A DNA stretch of 64,000 nt from Ditylenchus dipsaci (Eukaryota; Nematoda; Chromadorea; Rhabditida; Anguinidae). This document shows, piece by piece, positions 38,107 through 50,800 of the stretch. The notes below the pieces were generated by a model. The model searched no databases. It was not told where the DNA came from and saw only the letters and a list, made by a program, of their open reading frames with translations. How positions within the stretch are numbered: the first letter of the stretch is position 1; the number at the start of each line of letters is the position of its first letter. The DNA is taken from contig SADC01001037.1 of assembly GCA_004194705.1 (NCBI GenBank), positions 115,250 to 179,249 of the forward strand, written 5' to 3'. The position numbers were made by a program, and so were the translations under genes.

Positions 38107-39299
38107 CAACGTGGTGGCGCGCTATTTATTTTGGCTTTTTTGATTAATATAGGGATAATTTGGGTAGCTGATTCCGAATATAGCGCTAAAAAAGTCAAAT
38201 TACCGTAAAAGATGGCCAAACAAGTCAAAATTGATAACGCCAATGAAGAAATCTGCGGATTAACAAATCCGAGGATACAAATTTGTAGCAATAACAAATT
38301 TTTATCCACGAATTCTCGAAAAATCCGTGGATTTTTTTCAAAATATCCTCTTTTCGTTAAAAAAAATCTGTGTATATGTCTATCCACGGAGAGAAATTTT
38401 GGCGGTAGTGTCATACCCCGACAATTTTTTTTCAGCTTTTTTTTACCAGGGCCCGTCATCAAAAACATGGTAATACATGGTAAGTGACATAAAAAGTAAC
38501 CCCTATTTTTCAACATCACTTCCAATACAGCTTTTTTTACATCTAAAATGCTTTTACCGGCCTATTATAGCAAAAAATACTTAAAAATAGTTTTTCTACA
38601 CTTCCACCAAAGAAGAAAAAATTTAAAAATATTTTCTAGCCTCTTCCGAGCTGGCTAGAATAGTTCGCGGATTGTATCTGTAGATTTTTTGTTATTGTTA
38701 CGGGAGCAAGTTATACTGAAAATATTAAATATCTAAAAGAAACCGTGAAAACTTGAATTGAGCCAGAGTATGTTATTTTTTAGAGTCCTCAATTTTCGGA
38801 GTCGAGATTGTCAATTTTATCAGATATCAGTAGCTATCGAATTGTTCTATCAGATGAGATTCTTTGCTCAGGCTTACACACTTTTGCACATTGCTGAACA
38901 GGAATATTTAAATTTGAGAAATTTCAAGGAAAATTTAAAAAAAGGTTGATTTAATAATTATATAGTTAATCTAATAAAAGTCGGTATCATACAAGTTAGA
39001 ACAGTTGTACAATTCAATAGCTCATTTAACAATTACTCACAAATAAATGCCAAAAAGAAATGATCGGATGCTCTATTACCCTTTTTTGTTCCGTATTGAT
39101 ATAATGAATCACTTGTGAGCAATATATCTTTAAATTCACTATTTTTTCTTCCAATCCAGAATTTATTTATTCCTCTTCAAATCTAGCGATCTGTTCAAGG
39201 TTGTGAACATCTTGTTGACTCAAATACTTTTTTACAACCTTTTCCAACTATATTTTCAAAGAAACGCATTTATTACCAGCCCTCTTTCTAACAAATAGA

Positions 39300-39564
39300 T
39301 TGTTTTATTGCATTGGCCTCTCTAGTGCTCAGTCATTTTTTGTGCGCTGCGTCTCTGCACCACTCTTTTCTCTAGTATTGCAGTGACACACACCCATACT
39401 CTGTTGTTGACAATTCAAGAGAGGGGCTGACTAGCAAGAAAAAATATCAACAAAAAGAGAAACAACCTTTAGTCCTCTTCATTTTGTGTTTTTTCTAGGG
39501 TTTTTTAAATTTCTTGTGTTCAATAATTTTGCAATTTCAGGCTTAACTACCTTATTCTATCAAC
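39300..39564 (+). promoter_or_regulatory. Probable promoter and 5' UTR of the galectin gene
   Basis: This stretch is less AT-rich and pyrimidine-rich (CTCTCTAGTGCTCAGTCATT, GCGCTGCGTCTCTGCACC, CACTCTTTTCTCTAG). It is followed by a TTTCAG acceptor-like site at about 39540, directly before the exon that contains the ATG. A similar CTCTAG/GTGC-rich stretch lies upstream of the reticulon gene. Function is inferred from position only. Confidence 0.35.
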
Positions 39565-42229
39565 ATGGTATAGTTTTCGTTTACATAAATATTATTATGA
39601 CACAAATTTTTATTTAAGTCAAGTCACCACGAGCAAGATCACGCAGTTCCAGTTCCTTACACTAGTAAATTGCTAGCAGAAATCCAGCCAGGGCAAAGTT
39701 TAGTGGTTCACGGTCAAGTTCATCCTCAGGCGGAGCGATTTGAGATCAACCTTCTAAACGACTGTTTGGAGATCAACCCACACTCAGGCAGTGTGCCATT
39801 GCATGTAAATGTGCGATTGGACGAGGGCAAGATAGTGCTTAACTCTTTCGTGGTTAGTTTTTAGATTGATTATTGCTAATTTTGGCTTGTGTGTTTAGGG
39901 TGGTGAATGGGGAAAAGAAGAGCGACATTCTAGCAAATTTGCCGCCAATGAGCCATTTGACATCCGAATTCGGGTGCATGAAGACAAGTACGAGGTTTTT
40001 GCAAACCAAAAACATGTGGCCGACTTCAAACACCGAACTGCATTTACCACAGTTGACCATTTGCAGGTTGGAAAGGATTAGGCTTAAGTTAGTATAACAG
40101 TTTGAAATTTAAGGTTAAAGGAGACATAAGCTTGAGTGGAGTGCACTGGGGAGGCAGGTATGTTGCTACTTTTAAAGCTTCTAATGTGTATAATTACAAC
40201 AGTTGTTTGTATTTTAACGGTCCTATTGAACAATCGAGCTTATTAATTGCCTTCATTTCCATGCTGTTCTTTCTGGCTTGTGCACAGACACAAGATAGGA
40301 TGGCTAAAAATAGTGATAAAAAATGTTGGAGTTCGCCTGAATCGTCTAATCTATCTTATGCATAAGCGAATTAAACGACGAGAACAGATGTAAAACTAGC
40401 TGAGAAAATGGTTAATAATGTAAAAAAAATAAAGTGATCGAGCTTGAAAAAAGACTGGATTGTGCAATACGGCCATTTAAGATGAGGAAATTTTACGGAA
40501 AAAGTAATTTCATTGAAACTATTAATCTTCTACATTTTTACAATCACTTAACAAAATAGCTCAAAAATGCTAATAGTTTAAAGCATTGGAATCTGCAAAT
40601 TTCAACAGTATAAAATTTGTTATGGCTTCAAATTTCAAGGTACTTTGCATCGCCATTCGAAACTCACTTCCATGAAAACTCCTTGCGTACAGGTTAATAT
40701 GCTATTAGTTGTTAGACACTTTCATCTGTTTGTTTGTTCAGGCCAGCGAGTCTACATTTATGGCATTCCAAAAGGCGATTTCAATGTCAATTTTATGAAC
40801 GCTAATGGCGACAGCTTGTTCCACTTCAATCCTCGGTTTAGCGAAAAAGCTGTGAGCGGCTTACTAATTACCTCTTCCATTGGGGTCACACCTAAATTTT
40901 TAACTTTTCGGTTGGGACTTCTTTTAAACATTTCATTACTCAAAATCGGCCCTATTAACCTATAGGAGGCATTATTTTAGGTTGGCCCCCTGTTGTTTTG
41001 AAGGTGATGTTATTTGGCATGTTAACTGTATCATGGTTAAGGTAGTCATGTTCAGGGCCGCAATTGGGGGGGGGGTTGTAGGGGCAATTACCCCCCCCCC
41101 CTTGGAAATACGTTAACCACCCTTGAGAAAGTTCAAGTTGCGGCCCTAGTCATGTTAACTATAATCACCATGAACACTATGAGCACGGTGTAACAATAAC
41201 CATAATATATACAGGGGACCAAGCTAAAAATAATGCCCCGTAAAAGTAAATAGGACCGTATTTCATTGCTCGGAATTATACAATGCAACAATTTACAACA
41301 ATTTATAATACACTTTGATACATTACAAAAAGGGATAAAAGGGACAACGAAGATACATATTGTGTCAGATACATCGATCAGATACACAGACGATCAGATA
41401 CATCGATCAGATACACTTTTTAATATAACGTTAAAACTTATCCACACCTTTATTTCAACGTCCAATCAACATAACAGTACAAATAACATCAAATTATCGA
41501 ACGATAAAGGTTTATCTTCAATATCAAAATGCTCTCGAATTCTGAGGATTGAAATGTTGGTCAATCAAAAATTGAAGTTTAAAGATGAAGTACAAGTATC
41601 TGATCGGATCATTGAATCTGATCACAACTGATCCAAAAAGGACAGAAAGTGGTTGCAAATTGAGTTTTTCTTTTACCAAATAAAAAATTGAGCACATTTA
41701 ATCAAAATTGAATATTGAATTCTTGAAAAAAGGTAAAAGATTGAGGCATAAACAAACCAAAGAAGTACCATCACTTATATTTTCATCTCATTATAGTTAT
41801 CAAAGGTGATAATTTTTGAAACGAAAATTTTCAAGTACTCAGACCAACCCGAAATGTTTGGACAACATAACATATTTTTTAATTGATTCAGATTGTCCGA
41901 AACAGCCAGTCTGATGGTGTTTGGGGCAAAGAAGAACGGGAAGGAGCTTTTCCTTTTAAAAGAATACCGGATTCGACTTGGTCATTCACAATGAGCCTTA
42001 TTCTCTTCAGGTTGTTTCATTTATTACAAATCGTAGATCAATAAAAAATTTTTTAGATATTCTTGGACGGTCAACGCATCGGCACCTTTGCTCACCGAAC
42101 CTCTAAGTAAGACTAAATGTAATAACCTCAAAAATCCACCCTCGTTTTTTTAGTCCCGATGCTGATTACAAAACACTGCAAGTAGCTGGTGAGATTGAAG
42201 TAACTGGGGTAGAAGTCAGTCACAATTAA
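39565..42229 (+). CDS. Tandem-repeat galectin (LEC-1-like)
   Basis: Galectins bind beta-galactosides; tandem-repeat forms have two carbohydrate-recognition domains and cross-link glycans outside or inside cells. Exons: 39565-39567 (ATG only), 39619-39852, 39899-40066, 40114-40157, 40640-40692, 40742-40851, 41892-42010, 42057-42106, 42154-42229. Domain 1 shows PVPYTSKLLAEIQPGQSLVV, HVNVRLDEGKIVLNSF, GGEWGKEER and DISLSGVHWGG. Domain 2 shows GQRVYIYGIPKGDFNVNF, FHFNPRFSEKAIVRNSQ, GVWGKEEREGAFPF, FLDGQRIGTFAHRT and a final GEIEVTGVEVSHN. The H-N-R and W-E-R sugar-binding residues are better kept in domain 2 than in domain 1, where HVNVR lacks the usual NPR. No signal peptide, as usual. Exon 41892-42010 is one base short at the A run 41958-41961; one more A restores KKNTGFDLVIHNEPYSLQ. 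Confidence 0.93.
41054..41147. repeat. Short inverted repeat in galectin intron
   Basis: AGGGCCGCAA and TTGCGGCCCT flank facing G and C runs (GGGGGGGGG / CCCCCCCCC). It forms a strong hairpin of about 94 bp inside the intron before 41892. Confidence 0.7.
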
Positions 42230-42855
42230 TTTTAAAAAGACTTCAATTAATGCTTGCTTTTTGGAATTCAGCTTTTTTTGCATACCACACATTAAAAAAC
42301 CAAATAAATTTTTTTGTGTGTAAAGTTATAGGCAACAGATAAATAAGCAAGATAAAACGATAAAAACAAATGTTTATACAAAAATTTTATAAGAATTCAG
42401 TGTCAAAATTTAGGTTCATCTAGCATTCAAAAAGTTTCATGTCAAAAATTTTTTTTAATGAGAAGTAAATGTGCGAAAGAGATATCTTTTTTATTACTTT
42501 TTGATAATATACTATTAGAAAGCACACCAAAAGGTCATTGCCGTTAATGGCAATAGAAATTTTGAGTAGTTAAATTTGCGTGAGACATCTATAACATCTT
42601 GATAACTGTTTGAAATGTGGAAAATGTTTTTTCGAATTGTTTTTTATTAACATTAAAAATTTGAATTTCATTTCGTAGTCGAGGCAAATAATTATTAATC
42701 ATTATTCTACGTTGTCCGATCTAGTAATCTTGAGCAAAGTTGTGCTCGAATAGTTACGAGAAATAATTCCAAAACATTTTTGGAGTAAAAAAAAAGACAA
42801 TACTTTTTTTCGGCATCAAGGCTTTTTTTATGAAATGCCTTGAAAAGACTTTCTA
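42230..42855. other. Intergenic, no gene recognised
   Basis: 3' flank of the galectin gene. AT-rich, no repeat or exon identified. Confidence 0.4.
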
Positions 42856-43234
42856 TACCGTATTCACTCTTTTAATCGCCCATTTTCGACCTTTAAAAAT
42901 TCGGAAAAAAATATTTCGATTTTGAGATTTTTGGGTGCTCAACCAAACTTTTAAAAGTGAAATCAGGTAAACTCGTGGTAACTAAGAAAACGCAAAAAAC
43001 AGATTTGCAAAATAATTTTCGATAACTATAAATGAGATTACCAGCAGAAAATATAAGTTGTGAATGGTACTTCTTTTGTTCGGTTCATGCCTAATCTTTT
43101 AGCTTTTTTGTCAAGATTTTTTGAAATTTCAATTTTCAATTTTGATTCAATCAATTTAATTTTTTTTAACTGAGATATAGGTCTTAAGCGTGGGCGTTTA
43201 TTAGAGGGTGGGCGATAAATAGAGTGAATACGAT
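42856..43234. mobile_element. TACCGTATT-family MITE, word TCGCCCA
   Basis: TACCGTATTCACTCTTTTAA then TCGCCCAT at the left; GTGGGCGTTTATTAGAGGG, TGGGCGATAAATAGAGTG and AATACGATA at the right. The core has GGGTGCTCAACCAAACTTTT and AAGAAAACGCAAAAAACAGA as in other copies. A minus-strand frame (43334-43038) spans the right part and is not a gene. Confidence 0.8.
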
Positions 43235-43769
43235 ACTCAAAAAAAAAAAGTATTAAAAAGAGTATTTTTAGAATATTTGGGGTGTATTTGGCCCTTTCAG
43301 ATAAATCGACTGAAAGTGTCTGAATCGGTTTCACATAAGATTTGAAGCCATTCTAGATACTTTCGGCTCTTTATACCAAAAAGGCCAGATCGAATCAAGG
43401 GGTCTTTCGTGAGAGACTCCTAAAGACTTTGGTATATGCGCCTTGGATTTATTGACTTAATTTAAAATCCATTTATGAGTAGACATTCAACACGTGCTCA
43501 TCTAAGTAGTTATCGTTCAATATAAGTAGGATAAGTCGTTCGATATGGCAATGTCGAGTAACGTTGGGCTCTAGACGAGCCGCTCGACTAGTAACGGTTC
43601 TATATTTGGAAAAAAAATTACATGCAGACAAAATCAATTCGGAAATAATATTGACAAAATTAGGGTGGTCCAGCGCGAATAAAAAATTTTCCAAATTGAT
43701 GTGATTATCAAGTTTCATGGTCCTTTTAAGAGTGAGGATTAACAGAAAAAAATACGGCTATTAATTTTT

Positions 43770-46200
43770 AATGTTAACTGTGAAAGCATTAGTTCAAAGT
43801 TAAATTTAAATGTTAACTGTGAAAGCATTAGTTCAAAGTTAAATTTCAATGTTAACTGTGAAAGCATTAGTTCAAAGTTAAATTTTAATGTTAACTGTGA
43901 AAGCATTAGTTCAAAGTTAAATTTGAATGTTAACTGTAAAAGCATTAGTTCAAAGTTAAATTTGAATGTTAACTGTGAAAGCATTAGTTCAAAGTTAAAT
44001 TTGAATGTTAACTGTGAAAGCATTAGTTCAAAGTTAAATTTGAATGTTAACTGTGAAAGCATTAGTTCAAAGTTAAATTTGAATGTTCACTGTGAAAGCA
44101 TTAGTTCAAAGTTAAATTTCAATGTTAACTGTAAAGCATTAGTTCAAAGTTAAATTTGAATGTTAACTGTGAAAGCATTAGTTCAAAGTTAAATTTGAAT
44201 GTTAACTGTGAAAGCATTAGTTCAAAGTTAAATTTGAATGTTAACTGTGAAAGCATTAGTTCAAAGTTAAATTTGAATGTTAACTGTGAAAGCATTAGTT
44301 CAAAGTTAAATTTCAATGTTAACTGTAAAAGCATTAGTTCAAAGTTAAATTTGAATGTTAACTGTGAAAGCATTAGTTCAAAGTTAAATTTGAATGTTAA
44401 CTGTGAAAGCATTAGTTCAAAGTTAAATTTTAATGTCAACTGTGAAAGCATTAGTTCAAAGTTAAATTTTGATGCTAACTGTAAAAGCATTATTTCAAAG
44501 TTAAATTTCAATGCTAACTGTGAAAGCATTAGTTCAAAGTTAAATTTAATGCTAACTATGAAGGCATAAGTTTGAAGTTAAATTTCAATGTTATTTGTGA
44601 AAGCATTAGTTCAAAGTTAAACTTTAATGCTAGCTGTGAGCATAAGTTTGAAGTTAAATTTTGATGCTAACTGTAAAGCATTAGTTCAAAGTTAAATTTC
44701 AATGTTAACTGTGAAAGCATTAGTTCAAAGTTAAATTTCAATGTTAACTGTGAAAGCATTAGTTCAAAGTTAAATTTCAATGTTAACTGTCAAAGCATTA
44801 GTTCGAAGTTAAATTTCAATGCTAACTGTGAAAGCGTTAGTTCAAAGTTAAATTTCAATGTTAACTGTGAAAGCATTAGTTCGAAGTTAAATTTAATGTT
44901 AACTGTGAAAGCATTAGTTCAAAGTTAAATTTCAATGTTAACTGTGAAAGCATTAGTTCAAAGTTAAATTTCAATGTTAACTGTGAAAGCATTAGTTCAA
45001 AGTTAAATTTCAATGTTAACTGTGAAGCATTAGTTCAAAGTTAAATTTCAATGTTAACTGTGAAAGCATTAGTTAAAGTTAAACTTTAATGCTAACTGTG
45101 GAGGCATAAGTTTGAAGTTAAATTTTGATGCTAACTGTAAAAGCATTATTTCAAAGTTAAATTTCAATGCTAACTGTGAAAGCATTAGTTCAAAGTTAAA
45201 CTTTAATGCTAACTGTGGAGGCATAAGTTTGAAGTTAAATTTCGATGCTAACTGTAAAAGCATTATTTCAAAGTTAAATTTCAATGCTAACTGTGAAAGC
45301 ATTAGTTCAAAGTTAAACTTTAATGCTAACTGTGGAGGCATAGTTTGAAGTTAAATTTTGATGCTAACTGTAAAAACATTATTTCAATGTTAAATTTCAA
45401 TGCTAACTGTGAAAGCATTAGTTCAAAGTTAAACTTGAATGCTAACTGTGGAGGCATAAGTTTGAAGTTAAATTTTGATGCTAACTGTAAAAGCATTATT
45501 TCAAAGTTAAATTTCAATGTTATTTGTTAAAGCATTGGTTCAAAGTTAAATTTCAATGCTAACTGTGAAAGCATTAGTTCAAAGTTAAACTTTAATGCTA
45601 GCTGTGGAAGCATAAGTTCGAAGTTAAATTTTGATGCTAACTGTGAAAGCATCAGTTCAAAGTTAAATTTTGATGCTAACTGTAAAAGCATTATTTCAAA
45701 GTTAAATTTAATGTTAACTGTGGAGGCATACCGGAATTCTTCTAATAGAGCCCCCGGGGCTCTATTAGAAGCATGTAATTTTTTCAAACTTCAAGTGGTC
45801 TGATACTGCTGTTTTCATTTACTGTTTGAGCTGTGTAAAAAGTGCTTATTAGATTTTGAAATCCCTCGCCGATACTTTTTACACAACTCAAACAGTAAAT
45901 GAAAACACGATTTTTAGACCACTCGAAGTTTGAGGGGGGCTCTATTACAGCGGGAGGGCCCTATTAAAAGAATTACGGTAAGTTTAAAGTCGAATTTTGA
46001 TGCTAACTATGAAAGCGTTAGTTCGAAGTTAAATTTTAATGTTAATTGTAAAAGCATTAGATCAAAGTTAAATTTCAAAGTTAATTTTCAATAAATTTCA
46101 AGCATTAGTTTAAAGTTTAGTTTAAATGCCAAGTGTGAGAGCATTTGTTCAAAGTTGAATTTTAATGTTAACTGTAAAGCGGGATATTCTATTCAAAGTG
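43770..46200. repeat. 39-bp satellite (TTAACTGTGAAAGCATTAGTTCAAAGTTAA)
   Basis: About fifty units run from 43770 to 45728 and degenerate ones from 45985 to 46200. Each unit has an inverted pair TTAACT / AGTTAA. Because 39 is a multiple of three, long 13-residue-repeat frames appear on both strands; they are by-products, not genes. Units become more diverse after 44560, with higher-order alternation of a GGAGGCATAAG and a GCATTATTTC variant between about 45080 and 45520. It is interrupted by the MITE at 45729. Confidence 0.95.
45729..45980. mobile_element. TACCGTATT-family MITE inside the satellite, word AGAGCCCCC
   Basis: TACCGGAATTCTTCTAATAG at the left is mirrored by CTATTAAAAGAATTACGGTA. 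AGAGCCCCCGGGGCTCTATT lies near the left end and GGGGGCTCTATTACAGCGG, then GAGGGCCCTATT, near the right. An inner pair TTCATTTACTGTTTGAG / CTCAAACAGTAAATGAA makes the whole a foldback. Confidence 0.85.
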
Positions 46201-46835
46201 AAACTATAAATAACTTAGGTACTTTTTAAATTGCCTCCCCCCTAAACGCAGGGACCCCAATTTTTTTTTAAAAATATGTAGATTTTGTCAAAAACTAAGA
46301 ATTTTTGTTTAAAGAGCATATTTTCAAAAAAATAAGATTTTCGGTACAAAAAGATTAGTAGCTCTCGAATATTTTTAGAATAAATAAAAAACTAAGAATC
46401 GGAGTGCCGAAATAAGTAGATTCTTATAAATAAGTGGATTTGGGATCCCTGCCTGAAGGTCTGATTTCTTGACTCAAAATTTACTTTTTGTGTAATATTG
46501 AAAACTAAAGTGAAGAAAAAAGATTAACCGCAAACGTATTCTTCACCAATATGGATCAAAGTTGAACATAATGTCACTTCCCATATTCTTCTTTTTCTGG
46601 CAAAACTCTTTACCATGGTAAGATAACGAGGTTTTGGCCGTTCCATAAGGTTTTTTGTGTCTTTAATTAAATTTCTGACACTTAAGTCCACTTAATATTT
46701 ATCTGTACTTTAGTTTTCGATGTTACAATGAAAGTTAATTTTCGGTCAAAAAATTAAACTAGTGAAAAGTCTGAAAATGACCTTTCTGGGAGGGAAGGGG
46801 CTCTTCAACTAAATAATTACCATAACATATTTATC

Positions 46836-47183
46836 AGAGCTCTGTATTTGGGCTAATATCAAATCTGTAAACGAAGATCGATTCAGCTAGCTCTATCGAT
46901 TTGTTTGATATATAATGTGAAAAGAGGATTTTCGCTTGCTATGGATATATGGAGGGTTATTTTTTCTGGCAGGACCCACCTTGAGTGATTGTTATAAAAA
47001 TGTGTTCGTTGTAAAGTGATCGTTATTGATAAAGTAAATTTGGCTCTATTTCTTTGAAACCAACTAAATCGATCATCGATGTTTATATTATAAATAAAAC
47101 AGTAATTCAATTATTTGTTGTTTTTTGTTATAAGTTTTTGTTATTTCTTTATTATATTTCTGTAGAGCCAAATACAGAGCTCT
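46836..47183. mobile_element. 348-bp MITE, relative of 48139-48500
   Basis: AGAGCTCTGTATTTGG at the left is mirrored by CCAAATACAGAGCTCT. The left interior (TCTGTAAACGAAGATCGATT, TTTGATATATAATG) matches the left interior of 48139-48500 with changes, but the ends are different. Confidence 0.7.
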
Positions 47184-47875
47184 CATGATTAAGTTATTTA
47201 GAGTTCCATGTTGCATAGAATTATTTTACTGTATGGACTTTAGACTGTAGTAAATTTTTTTGATTTCGGTGATATACTTCAATCAATCATTTAGTTAGAT
47301 TCCCGGTCTTTTGAGTTATTGTGTTGCACGATTTTTTCGGATCTATCCTTCAATAATTTGACCCAGATTCAAATTGTCCCAAACGATGTAAATGTAAATT
47401 TTTATTTCAAAAGTAAGCATACAATAGGCATGATAGTGGTTACACATAATAGAAAGCGACAAAAATAACTTTGTGAAAAAACCAAATATTTCTTAGAAAA
47501 TTTCATTTATTCTTTTTACTTAGGTGAAGCTAAACGTGCAATATTTTAGATGTTATTTAGGATTTTAATTTAAATCAAAATGCATAACTTTTTGCCAAAT
47601 ATTGTATTTAAAGTGCTTAGCTCAGATCTTAACGAAAGTAACAAGAGAATAGACAAATTGGACAAGAAGTAACAAAAAAGCATCACAAACACACAAGCTG
47701 AATAATTATAGGAGGGATGACTGAAACAGCTTTATTTCCTGAATGTGGATTACATGAGTGGCTTTTTTGCTCTACTGCTCTTTTTTCTCGCCTTCTGGGA
47801 CCTTTTTCAGGAAAGGAAGTTTGTCGGAGATTCTAAATGAATAATCATAAGTGCTGTTAGCAACTATTGGATCGC
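47184..47875. other. Intergenic, 3' flank of reticulon
   Basis: AT-rich, no gene recognised. The stretch next to 47876 should hold the 3' UTR of the minus-strand reticulon gene. Confidence 0.4.
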
Positions 47876-50800
47876 TTACTGGTGTTGCACTTTGTCGATG
47901 TTTTCCTTGGCTATTCCAACATAGTGGTCCACTGGCTCTTTGTAGACTTCGTAAAATTGGGGCACTGTGAAGAGGGCGATAATAACTAAATTTTAAGAGA
48001 CCAGTTTATAGATCGATAAACTTGATAGAATTTTCAAACTTTCACTTTTACAGTTGACATTAAAGTCAAGTGTAAATTAATGTCTTTACGGAAATAAGCC
48101 AATTAGCAATGGGTTTTTTTAATATTTTTTCAATAAAGTACAGGGTGTTTCAAGAAATTCTAACACTTTTAAACGGCCATAACTTTTTGTACTGACACAA
48201 TTTCGAAATTCTGTAAACGCAGATCGGTTCTGTTTGCTCTAGCAATTTTTTTGGTATATAATGTCAAAAACACGATTTTTGCTTGATCCCCCTGTGGTTT
48301 AGGTCTCACCTATCCAGAGGCCATCTACAGATCAGAGCCCAAACCACAGGGGGACCAAGCAAAAATCGTGTTTTCGATATTATATACCAAAAAAATGTTA
48401 GAGCAAACGGAACCGATCTGCGTTTACAGAATTTTGAAATTGTGTCAATACAAAAGTTATGGCCGTTTAAAAGTGTTAGAATTTCTTGAAACACCCTGTA
48501 CATATATTTTCATGTGAATTTTATTCGAATGCTACCTAGTATTTAAAAATTTCTTAGAAATATGAATAAAAAAAATTCAAAATAGGAAATATCGTTTAAA
48601 GACGCAATTTCAAATTTTCAAAAAGCGGGTACCAGGCATATTTAAACGAGAATTATTTTAAAATACAAATTTGTCATTTAAAAAAAAGTTATGCACCATG
48701 TTGGAACCGACCCGGCCACGTTTGGAAAACATCAGCACTTTACCACTGAGCTACCCAGGTTATTAGACTGACGCTGTGTTTTCAATTAGTCATTATTTAA
48801 AAAAAACTTTAAAAAAAAGTTTAGTTTCCAGGATATGAAGTGAAGAGAATTTGAATGACAAACTCCCTATCCTATGTTGTAGCTTAGTAACTAAGCTTTT
48901 TAATTTTGTTTTCCTGATTCCAAACTGAGCAGAATCAAAAAAAAATTCTAAAGAAATCGACTTTTTTATTTAAAGAAACATCACAAATTTAACACTCTAA
49001 AAACGGCAGATTTTGATATTGGCCGTAATGAATTTTGAAACTGTGTTTCAGGATTTTTTTGCAGATTTTAGCAGTTTTGGCTCCATCTCTGAGGGCGCAT
49101 AAATCACATATTAAAAAAAAGTTAGAAACTTACAGATCAAGACTAGCGAAATGCCAGAGAACCATGAGCCCACTAAAAATTTTATTGGTTAATTTTTTTC
49201 AAAGTTTTTTAATTTTTAAACAGATTTACCATAAGTGAGAGTGTACAGAAGCATTCCAAACTGAAAAGTGAAAATTGAGATGCAAAATGACTTTTTTAAT
49301 GCACTCACCTTCACTGAGTCTACCAAATCTCAACCAAAAATAGATGGCGCAAATGTTTAACTAGTGCTTGCCCATGTTCGACCAGAACATCCACCTGTGA
49401 ATGCACTCGCTCTTGAGGCACACTTATCTGAAAAATATCCGATAGAATTACCTGTACTAAAAGTATTCAGAAAATTACCTCCTGTTCCAAATATGGTTTG
49501 AAGGGTTTGAGCCATCTGTTTTCTTTATCTGACCCTCAACCAGTTTGAAGACACGGAAACCAATGGTTCCGGCAAGAGCTGTCAAAGAGGCGTAGGCAAC
49601 CTATAGTTTTTAATTCATATATTTTAGTGAAATTATGAGTTTTTAGAAGAATTTATCGCCCTGTCCTAGAAGCCGCATGTTTTTGCATTGATCACCTTAT
49701 TTTTTGACATTTTTGGAAGAATTGGAAAAAATTGAATCTACTTGAAACTATCTTTGCCGACAGCACCAAAAGTGCACTAACCAACCACCGTCCCTCCCCC
49801 CGCAAACAGTATTTTTCTCTGAGCTAACTTTTTTCATTTTTGCCTAAGCCTAAGGGATAAGCCTGAGCCTAAATCTAATCCTACGTAAGCGCACTACACA
49901 TTGCAAAAAAACTTTAAGAAATCAAGGGAACCCGAAATAGTACGCTTTGAGAAAAATACTCTTTGGAGAGGGGAGTGCACTTGGGCATTTTTACGATATT
50001 TGCCTACTTTGCTTTGATTGCCGTTTTAGAAAAAATTCTCAAGAGAAGACCGAAAACATGCGCCTTCTAGAATAGGGCCGAATTCAACACATCACTGTGG
50101 TCCACAAAAAATTCACTAGTGGTCGTTGTAACAATGAACGAACTCACGCTGGTGAAGGAGAATTTTATTGAATATTTGAAATTTTTGAGTTTTTGAAATT
50201 TTCATAAAAATGGAAAATTGTAGCCAGTAAATTTTTAGCACCGGGTGTTACAAAAGTTCCTGTCTTCTTTAAAGCAGATGGGTCGGTTGAATATATTTTA
50301 AAAATTTATTGCTAATGTATTTATTTGGAGCTCTGAAATTCTTTTTCTTTAATTCGTAATAAATTTTTTATTTGAAAAAGTAATTATTTTAAAATTTGCA
50401 AAAGAAAATGGACAATCAAAAAAACTTTTGCAGGGCATTATTTTTGAAAAGTGACTGTTTTCTAATGGATATAAAACGCATTAATAAAATCAATACAACA
50501 AATTTGTTGAAGCTATCTGTAAAATCTCTGATGAGCTTTTAGAACTTTGCTCAGAATTTCTTTTTTATTTTAATTCGCTCAAGATACCGCTGTTACAAGC
50601 CGTATCTTACATTATCAAAATGCTACGAAAAAATACCAACGATAGTTTAATGCACACACAAGTTTCTCAATTTTTTACTTGCTTGCACTTTTAGTAAAAA
50701 ATGCTCTGCAAGGTTTCATTTTCAGTGTCTATTTTTTTCAACTTTTTGAAATTATTATTTTTTCAAATCAAAAACCTAATTTTTTTAAAAGAGGTTTAGG

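Noticed and set aside
38106..38525. Opposed 139- and 91-codon frames
   Set aside because: They overlap SINE tail debris and each other, and have no family resemblance.
43739..45787. Long frames of 13-residue repeats on both strands (MLSQLTFKFNFEL-type)
   Set aside because: The satellite period of 39 bp is divisible by three, so stop-free frames arise automatically on both strands. No start context, splice sites or compositional sign of a gene.
48693..48765. Functional tRNA gene
   Set aside because: A- and B-boxes are present, but the acceptor stem and anticodon arm cannot be formed properly. The other tRNA-like sites (37044, 9383, 23240) are even less complete.
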